Origin: JAZDKP01 sp043802925
Lineage (GTDB): Bacteria > Fibrobacterota > OXYB2-FULL-49-7 > JAEUSG01
Length of the DNA: 36,855 nucleotides
NCBI GenBank assembly: GCA_043802925.1
Contig: JAZDKP010000020.1
Span: 1-36,855 of the forward strand
Reading direction: 5' to 3'
The notes under the pieces were generated by a model, which was not told the origin of the DNA, searched no databases, and was given only the letters and a program-made list of their open reading frames with translations. Shown here one piece after another: positions 32,339 through 36,855 of this stretch; positions within the stretch are counted from its first letter, which is position 1, and each line of letters opens with the position of its first letter. A program made the translations under genes and the position numbers.

Positions 32339-33304
32339 TTACGCGGGAACGAGGCCGAGGTCGCGGATGAGGCGAAGGTCATCCTCGGGCCTGCGGCCCT
32401 GGGTGGTAAGGTAGTCGCCGGTCATGAGCCCGGACGCGCCCGCGAGGAACACAAGGGGCTGCAGTTCGCGCAGCGTGACGTCGCGGCCGCCGCAGACGCG
32501 GAGGTCGCGGGTGGGATTGACAAGCCGGAACATGGACACGGACAGAAGCGCGTCAAGGGGTTCCATAAGAGGCCGTTTGCCCAGGGGCGTGCCGGGAATG
32601 GGATTGAGAAAGTTCAGAGGAACCATGTCCGCCTCGAGCTTTTTGATGGCAAAGGCCATTTCAACGCGCTGTTCCAAACTCTCGCCCATGCCGAGAATGC
32701 CGCCGCAGCAGACGCGCATGTCGGCCGCCTTGGCATTGAGGAGAGTAACAATACGTTCTTTGAAGGTATGCGTGTGTACAATCTTTTTAAAGAACAATGG
32801 TGCGGTCTCAATATTGTGATGATAGACCGTGACCCCGGCTTTTTTCAGCGCATGGGCCTGTTCGAGCGTCATGAGGCCCAGGGAAGCGTGGATATCGCAC
32901 TTTCTTTTAAGACCACGGATGTCCGAAAGCAGCCGTTCAAAGTCCCGGGCCTTCAACACCCCCTTACCCGAGGTCACCAGCCCGAGCCGGCAATGGTACC
33001 CTTTGGCCCGGCGGGCGTAGTCAGCCATTTTCGCGGCAGTGACCAGCCCGTGGACCGGAGCACCGGTTTTATACCGGCCCGACTGGGCGCAGAAGGCGCA
33101 GTCTTCGCTGCATGCGCCGGACTTGATGTTGAGGATGGAACAGAGGGAAATCCTATTTCCGAAAAAATGTTCACGCACCCGGTTGGCTTCGGCAAAAACA
33201 TCCAACACCCGGGCCCGTTTTGCGTGAAGCACGCGCAGCGCTTCGCTGGGCGTGATGCCCCCTTTTTTGATGGCTTTGTCCGACAGGCCGCGAAATGAAT
33301 TCAT
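32339..33304 (-). CDS. bioB: BioB, biotin synthase
   Basis: A 321-residue radical SAM enzyme that inserts sulfur into dethiobiotin, sacrificing an auxiliary Fe-S cluster. The SAM cluster motif CSEDCAFC is complete within 'IKSGACSEDCAFCAQS'. Other family motifs are 'DIHASLGLM', 'YHHNIETA', 'RVCCGGILGMGE' and the C-terminal 'LRVCGGRDVTL'. Length is normal. It overlaps larE by 4 nt upstream and is followed by mnmA after 6 nt. Other biotin genes (bioA, bioD, bioF) are absent from the window, so BioB is detached from its pathway and grouped with sulfur-handling enzymes. Confidence 0.96.
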   Translation of the reverse strand: MNSFRGLSDKAIKKGGITPSEALRVLHAKRARVLDVFAEANRVREHFFGNRISLCSILNIKSGACSEDCAFCAQSGRYKTGAPVHGLVTAAKMADYARRAKGYHCRLGLVTSGKGVLKARDFERLLSDIRGLKRKCDIHASLGLMTLEQAHALKKAGVTVYHHNIETAPLFFKKIVHTHTFKERIVTLLNAKAADMRVCCGGILGMGESLEQRVEMAFAIKKLEADMVPLNFLNPIPGTPLGKRPLMEPLDALLSVSMFRLVNPTRDLRVCGGRDVTLRELQPLVFLAGASGLMTGDYLTTQGRRPEDDLRLIRDLGLVPA

Positions 33305-34119
33305 ACCTTCCCTTCCTTCAGGACCGCGTTCATGCTGCCCATCCGGTAGCCCTCGAGGTCAAGGGAGACGAAAAGGTAGCCGATGGCCTTTAAAGTGACC
33401 ACGACCTTTTCGCGGAACGCGGGGTCGAGGAAACGGTCCATTTCCTCCTGCGAGGTCTCGATGCGCACCATGTTTCCGTGGTCGCGCACACGCAACACCC
33501 GGAAGCCCGCGTTTTTAAGAAAGTCCTCGGCCTGCTCCACGCGTGAGAGCTTTTCACGCGTGATGGACTCGCCGTACTGAAAGCGCGACGACAGGCAGGC
33601 AAACGCGGGCTTGTCCCAGGTCAGGAGGCCCAGCGCTTTGGACAGGTCGCGAATCTCCTGCTTGTTAAGGCCGGCCTCCTTGAGCGGGCTTGTGATTTTC
33701 AGCTCCTCAAGCGCGCGGATGCCGGGACGGAAATCGCCGGCATCATCCGCGTTGGAACCGTCAAGTACGGCAGTAAGCCCGTGCGTTTTTGCAAGGGCCA
33801 GAAGTTTTCCATACAGTTCATGTTTGCAATAATAGCAGCGGTCCGGCGGGTTGTCCTTGAATTGCGGTATCTCGGTCTCTTCGGATTCGAAAAAAACCTG
33901 TTGGATGCCGATGGAGGCCGCCAGCTTTTTGCTCTCCTCGCGCTCCCGCGCCGGGTACGAGGAAGAGACCGCGGTAAAGGCCACGGCCTTGTCCCCAAGC
34001 ATGTCCGCCGCGACTTTGGCCAGGAATGCGCTGTCGACTCCGCCGGAAAAAGCGATGGCAACCGAACCCATGCTTTGCAGATTCTTTTGCAGTTGCGAAT
34101 ACTTTTCTTCTTTGGTCAT
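33301..34119 (-). CDS. larE: LarE-family ATP-dependent sulfur transferase
   Basis: A 272-residue PP-loop protein. Characterised LarE adenylates pyridinium dicarboxylate mononucleotide and donates its own cysteine sulfur to build the nickel-pincer cofactor of lactate racemase. The PP-loop is AFSGGVDSAFLA. 'NPPDRCYYCKHELY' and the sulfur-donor-type 'KPAFACLSSRF' are present, giving three cysteines in conserved positions. larA, larB and larC are not in the window, so the acceptor may differ here. It overlaps mtnA and bioB by 4 nt each, so all three should be co-translated. Confidence 0.9.
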   Translation of the reverse strand: MTKEEKYSQLQKNLQSMGSVAIAFSGGVDSAFLAKVAADMLGDKAVAFTAVSSSYPAREREESKKLAASIGIQQVFFESEETEIPQFKDNPPDRCYYCKHELYGKLLALAKTHGLTAVLDGSNADDAGDFRPGIRALEELKITSPLKEAGLNKQEIRDLSKALGLLTWDKPAFACLSSRFQYGESITREKLSRVEQAEDFLKNAGFRVLRVRDHGNMVRIETSQEEMDRFLDPAFREKVVVTLKAIGYLFVSLDLEGYRMGSMNAVLKEGKV

Positions 34120-35174
34120 TTTGAAAACAGTGTGCGGACCTTGTCCGGTTTCACAATACCCCGGTCGGTGATGATGGCGGTTATATACCTGGCCGGTGTG
34201 ACGTCAAAGGCCGGATTTTTTGCGCAGATGCCTTCAGGCATGACGCGGACCCTTTCGATTTTGCCTGCCTTTGTTTTTCCGTCCATATAAAACACTTCAT
34301 CCTCGTCGCGTTCTTCGATGGGGATATCGTCGCCCTTTTTGCATTGGAGGTCGAAGGTTGAAACCGGCGCCGCAATGTAGAAGGGAATCCCATTCTCCTT
34401 TGCGAGCACCGCTTTTTCATAGGTGCCTATCTTATTGGCCGCATCGCCATTGGCCGCGAGGCGGTCCGCGCCCGTGATGACCATGTCCACCCATCCTTTG
34501 CGCATGTAAAACCCGGCCGCGTTGTCGGCAATGACCGCAAAGTCGACGCCCTCCTCCTTTAGCTCCCAGGCTGTAAGCCGCGCACCCTGGAGCCGGGGCC
34601 GCGTTTCATCGGCATAGACGAAGACTTTTTTGCCCGCGCGCTTGGCCGCATAAATGGGCGCAAGCGCGGAACCCCAGTCCTGGAGCGCGAGCCAACCCGC
34701 GTTGCAGTGGGTAAGGATACGGAAGCCTTTTTTAATGAGCGTGTTTCCGTAGCGCCCCACGGCCGCACCCGCGCGGATATAATCGTCAGAGATGGCCCAA
34801 GCCGTTGCCACAGCCGCTTTTTTTGCTGCCGGGACGCTTTCTGCTGCCGCAACCACCGCCGCGACTCTGTCGATGGCGTAAAAAAGGTCCTGGGCCGTGG
34901 GACGTGTTTTGCGGAGGATGTTGAAGCCGGTCCGGCAGAAGGCGTGGAAACCATTTTCCGGTGCCTCAAGCGCCACCTGGGCCGCGCCAAAGCCAGCGGC
35001 CGCGCCGATGCTGCCCGCCCCGCGCACAGTCATGTTGCGGATGGCTTCCGCGGTGCCACGAGAGTCTTTGAATGTGATGATTTTAAACTGGTGCGGCAGC
35101 AAGCGCTGGTCAATCATGCAAACCGACCGGCCCTTCATCCACACCGCAGTGTAATTTTTTCCCCGTACGAGCAT
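34116..35174 (-). CDS. mtnA: MtnA-family methylthioribose-1-phosphate isomerase
   Basis: A 352-residue isomerase converting methylthioribose-1-phosphate to methylthioribulose-1-phosphate in methionine salvage; related proteins act on 5-deoxyribose-1-phosphate. Family signatures: 'MIDQRLLPHQF', 'AIRNMTVRGAGSIG' (usually R-G-A-P-A-I-G), 'THCNAGWLAL', 'VYADETRPRLQGARLTAWEL' and 'ITGADRLAANGDAANKIGTYEKAVLA'. The catalytic Cys and Asp settings are kept. None of mtnB, mtnC, mtnD, mtnK or mtnP is in the window, and the RGAGSIG variant leaves room for a different substrate. It is the first gene of the leftward sulfur/cofactor run. No Shine-Dalgarno precedes the ATG. Confidence 0.88.
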   Translation of the reverse strand: MLVRGKNYTAVWMKGRSVCMIDQRLLPHQFKIITFKDSRGTAEAIRNMTVRGAGSIGAAAGFGAAQVALEAPENGFHAFCRTGFNILRKTRPTAQDLFYAIDRVAAVVAAAESVPAAKKAAVATAWAISDDYIRAGAAVGRYGNTLIKKGFRILTHCNAGWLALQDWGSALAPIYAAKRAGKKVFVYADETRPRLQGARLTAWELKEEGVDFAVIADNAAGFYMRKGWVDMVITGADRLAANGDAANKIGTYEKAVLAKENGIPFYIAAPVSTFDLQCKKGDDIPIEERDEDEVFYMDGKTKAGKIERVRVMPEGICAKNPAFDVTPARYITAIITDRGIVKPDKVRTLFSK

Positions 35175-35198
35175 GGGGTTAAAAATACGAATTTAACG

Positions 35199-35222
35199 GG
35201 CTGGATACAATCGTATCCAGCC
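35199..35222. repeat. Perfect 10-bp inverted repeat upstream of mtnA
   Basis: GGCTGGATAC-AATC-GTATCCAGCC pairs perfectly over 10 bp with a 4-nt loop, 25 nt upstream of the mtnA start and 12 nt from the end of the gene remnant to its right. It has no T-run on either side, so it is a terminator only for a Rho-aided or structural mechanism. It could also be an operator for mtnA. Confidence 0.6.
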
Positions 35223-35234
35223 TATCCATTCACG

Positions 35235-35420
35235 TTATTCCCCGAGCCACTTCTCCAGCGGAACAAGCCGTACCCGGCGGTCGACCGCATGGTCATTTCG
35301 GGTGACCACAGTCAACTGCGCGCCTTTGGGCAGCGTTTTCTGCGCCCACTCAAACTCGCCGGTGGAAACATGCGCCTGGTATTTACCCTCCAGGAAAAGC
35401 TCGCCCACAACAAAGTCGAT
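35235..35420 (-). pseudogene. Truncated gene remnant (C-terminal fragment)
   Basis: A leftward frame is open from a stop at 35421-35423 to a TAA at 35235-35237. It encodes about 61 residues of ordinary protein composition ('FVVGELFLEGKYQAHVS', 'LPKGAQLTVVTRNDHAVD', ending PLEKWLGE). A GTG at 35408 could start a 57-residue product, but no ribosome site precedes it. Base composition matches the GC-rich chromosome, while the DNA immediately to the right is AT-rich toxin-antitoxin sequence. The likely reading is the 3' end of a gene whose front was lost when the HigBA module inserted. No family recognised. Confidence 0.4.
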
Positions 35421-35430
35421 TTAACTTCCA

Positions 35431-35500
35431 TATAAGTTAAATACAACTTATACATTGAACTCGCCGCCAGCAAATAATAGTTCCATTTTGTGGAACTATT
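35431..35500 (+). promoter_or_regulatory. Two palindromic operators and promoter region of the higBA operon
   Basis: Two perfect inverted repeats lie in the AT-rich gap: TATAAGTT-AAATAC-AACTTATA (35431-35438/35445-35452) and AATAGTTCCA-TTTTG-TGGAACTATT (35476-35485/35491-35500). The second ends just before TATATT (35504-35509), a likely -10 only 6 nt from the HigB ATG, so the mRNA would be nearly leaderless. HigA proteins usually repress their own promoter through such palindromes. Confidence 0.6.
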
Positions 35501-35515
35501 TTATATATTATCACT

Positions 35516-35830
35516 ATGCGCATCATTTCGAAATCCACCTTGAAAGCTTTCTGGGAAAACCCAAAACATAGCGACTCCGAACAACCACTCAAAGAATGGC
35601 ACCAGGAAGCTTCCAAGGCGAACTGGAATTCCCCGAATGAAGTAAAAGCGCAATTTGGCAGTGTCAGTGTTATCGGAAGGAAAAGACTGGTTTTTAACAT
35701 TGCGGGTAACAAATATCGGCTAATTGTTGCGGCCAAATATGAGTTTAAGTGCCTCTATGTCTGTTTCATAGGTACGCACAAACAGTACGACGCCATCAAC
35801 GCCGAGGAGGTATGGTCCGATGAATATTAA
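35516..35830 (+). CDS. higB: HigB-family toxin (RelE superfamily mRNA interferase)
   Basis: A 104-residue basic protein with the HigB N-terminus 'MRIISKSTLKAFWENP', then 'PLKEWHQEASKANWNSPNEVKAQFGSVSVI', 'RLVFNIAGNKYRLIVAAKYEFKCLYVCFIGTHKQYDAI'. This is the ribosome-dependent mRNA-cleaving family in which the toxin gene precedes the antitoxin. The 'FNI-x-G-N-K-Y-R-L' strand and 'F-I-G-T-H-x-x-Y-D' end carry the family's catalytic residues. No Shine-Dalgarno is visible and the start is near a predicted -10, so initiation may be leaderless. The end overlaps higA by 11 nt. Confidence 0.92.
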   Translation: MRIISKSTLKAFWENPKHSDSEQPLKEWHQEASKANWNSPNEVKAQFGSVSVIGRKRLVFNIAGNKYRLIVAAKYEFKCLYVCFIGTHKQYDAINAEEVWSDEY

Positions 35831-36284
35831 ACCCATTAAGACCGAAGCGGATTACAAGTCCGCTTTGGCTGCAATCCGGAAACTTTGGGATGTCGAGCCG
35901 AATACACCGGAGGGTGATAAACTGGAGATATTAATCACTCTTGTTGAGGCGTACGAAGCAAAACATTACCCAATGGCCCCACCCAACCCGGTGGATGCCA
36001 TAAAATTCAGGATGGAACAAGACGGGTTAAGAAGCGTTGATATCGCCCGCATCATCGGCGGCAAAAACAGGGTCTCGGAAATGCTCTCAGGGAAAAAACC
36101 ATTGACCCTGAAAATGATAAAGAACCTACACAACAAATTAGGCATGCCTTACGAATCCCTGTTCGGCCCACAGGATTTCATTTATCGCACCCATGCATTC
36201 CGGATAATCTTGGATACGGTCGCGAAAAGCGGGCCGTGCCGCAAAACAGTTGACAAATCGATGGAGGTGGCGCAATGTACCTAA
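35820..36284 (+). CDS. higA: HigA-family antitoxin with XRE-type helix-turn-helix
   Basis: A 154-residue protein. Its N-terminal helix region ('YKSALAAIRKLWDVEPNTPEGDKLEILITLVEAYE') is the HigA toxin-binding part. A helix-turn-helix (about 70-110: 'RSVDIARIIGGKNRVSEMLSGKKPLTLKMIKNL') should bind the palindromes upstream of higB. The C-terminal 35 residues after 'MPYESLFGP' are longer than usual for HigA and have three dispersed basic residues and two cysteines. AGGAGG lies upstream of the ATG, inside higB, and the overlap couples the genes. It overlaps the next gene by 10 nt. Confidence 0.9.
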   Translation: MNIKPIKTEADYKSALAAIRKLWDVEPNTPEGDKLEILITLVEAYEAKHYPMAPPNPVDAIKFRMEQDGLRSVDIARIIGGKNRVSEMLSGKKPLTLKMIKNLHNKLGMPYESLFGPQDFIYRTHAFRIILDTVAKSGPCRKTVDKSMEVAQCT

Positions 36285-36697
36285 CCGCTCAACGAGTCGT
36301 TTCCAGTGATGGGCAGCAGGGAATCAACGCATTCTTTCATTTACATCGCCCGCACAAACAGCCGAAGCCAACAACCCCATCGGAAGTTGTTGCGGTGGCT
36401 GAAAACAACACAGGGAAACTGATTAAAGACACTTTGGAAGTTAATCCTGGCGGCAATCGCGTAAAAAGCTATCTGGATATTGTGGCCCCGGATACAACGG
36501 ATGCTAAAGCGATTATCACCGCCCTTGATAAATTCAGGGGAGAGATAGACCCGGCCAGGATGGGGCCGATATTTTCCTTTAACGGTGGAATCGGGTTACG
36601 CTTCAACACCGAAATTGAAATGCATAAGGTTCTTAACGATGAATACGACACCCTAAAAGACAGGGTTGTTGTTTTGTTCCGGTATGCCCATAAGTAA
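36275..36697 (+). CDS. Unrecognised third gene of the higBA operon
   Basis: A 140-residue protein of unknown family. The ATG overlaps higA by 10 nt and GGAGG lies just upstream, so it should be translated with the toxin-antitoxin pair. The N-terminal 60 residues are polar and look flexible ('HLHRPHKQPKPTTPSE'). The C-terminal half looks folded, with mixed helices and strands ('AKAIITALDKFRGEID', 'GIGLRFNTEIEMHKVL'). There is no signal peptide, membrane segment, DNA-binding motif or nuclease motif that I can recognise. It has the AT-rich composition of higBA. It could be a chaperone-like or regulatory third component, or a passenger carried with the module. Confidence 0.75.
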   Translation: MYLTAQRVVSSDGQQGINAFFHLHRPHKQPKPTTPSEVVAVAENNTGKLIKDTLEVNPGGNRVKSYLDIVAPDTTDAKAIITALDKFRGEIDPARMGPIFSFNGGIGLRFNTEIEMHKVLNDEYDTLKDRVVVLFRYAHK

Positions 36698-36747
36698 TTA
36701 TTGTTTTGCCGCCCACGTTCCTGACGGATCCCGGAGGATGAGTTTCA

Positions 36748-36776
36748 TTGCATTCCCTTTTCCCATACTTTATTTT
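36748..36776 (+). promoter_or_regulatory. Possible promoter for the gene at the right edge
   Basis: TTGCAT (36748-36753), a 17-nt spacer and TATTTT (36771-36776) form a fair sigma-70 match in an AT-rich gap after the higBA operon. The predicted start is only about 5 nt before the next ATG. Confidence 0.35.
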
Positions 36777-36787
36777 ATTTGCACAAA

Positions 36788-36855
36788 ATGACGCAAGGTT
36801 CCAGCATCAAGAAGCTCCTCGTGGTTCTCCCCCGGCACGGCGGGTCGCGCAGCCT
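36788..36855 (+). CDS. Start of a gene cut by the window edge
   Basis: A frame opens at the ATG 36788 and continues to the window edge with 22 complete codons, including 'IKKLLVVLPRHGG'. The sudden return to GC-rich, host-like codons suggests chromosomal sequence resuming after the toxin-antitoxin segment. The opening strand could belong to a glycosyltransferase or nucleotide-binding protein, but too little is visible to name it. No ribosome site is clear. Confidence 0.35.
   Translation, partial: MTQGSSIKKLLVVLPRHGGSRS

Noticed and set aside
32249..33298. Rightward open frame of 349 codons opposite bioB
   Set aside because: BioB has its CxxxCxxC cluster and full family sequence; this is its antisense shadow.
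1..36855. CRISPR array, tRNA or rRNA genes
   Set aside because: No regularly spaced repeats, no cloverleaf with a GTTC-type T-loop and no rRNA-like stretch were seen by eye; a covariance search would be needed to exclude a tRNA fully.

Overview
The window is about 36.9 kb of chromosomal sequence from a GC-rich diderm (Gram-negative) bacterium. It encodes an outer-membrane BamA-type barrel protein, a second predicted outer-membrane barrel, secreted lipoproteins, an ADP-heptose-type (GT9) glycosyltransferase and a flagellin with a perfect sigma-28 promoter. The PKD/propeller lipoprotein, the CsgG-like/PEGA protein and the isolated his/pro genes would fit a Fibrobacterota- or FCB-like lineage, but that placement is a low-confidence guess and no rRNA is present to settle it.

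Left edge (1-1337): an AT-rich accessory segment. It starts with a leftward transposase N-terminal fragment (IS630-like), then a gene-poor stretch with short inverted repeats, then a YefM-like antitoxin / RelE-ParE-like toxin pair with a TGTACA-palindrome operator. 1338-5456: a PKD/propeller lipoprotein gene broken by a -1 frameshift near 3500, then a CsgG-like/PEGA protein. 5560-8958: a cytosolic metallo-beta-lactamase (MBL) fold hydrolase on +, converging on a leftward pair: a predicted outer-membrane barrel with a possible helix-hairpin-helix N-terminus, and a ComEC-type MBL lipoprotein. The pair is separated by a long hairpin.

9051-25180 is one rightward run with gaps of at most about 45 nt: patatin-BamA fusion, a sensor protein lacking its ATPase domain, hisA, hisF, proB, proA, an OLD-type ATPase/TOPRIM protein, hisI, a PlsC-type acyltransferase, a GAF/HD-GYP protein, GT4, GT9 and mltG. 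Histidine and proline biosynthesis genes are translationally coupled (4-nt overlaps), and the OLD-type gene interrupts proA-hisI with visibly lower GC.

25191-35174 runs leftward. The cell-surface part has GT4, a radical SAM/SPASM protein, GT2 and a flagellin. The metabolic part, in transcription order, is mtnA, larE, bioB, mnmA, nadA and a serine acetyltransferase, most of which handle sulfur or Fe-S chemistry. Right edge (35175-36855): a gene remnant, then an AT-rich HigB-HigA toxin-antitoxin operon with a third, unrecognised, translationally coupled gene, and the start of a further gene.

Most credible candidates for something undescribed: the kinase-less DHp sensor coupled to hisA, the OLD-type protein with an altered TOPRIM motif inside a biosynthetic operon, the third gene of the higBA operon, the barrel/ComEC-like MBL pair, and the three-POTRA patatin-BamA fusion.
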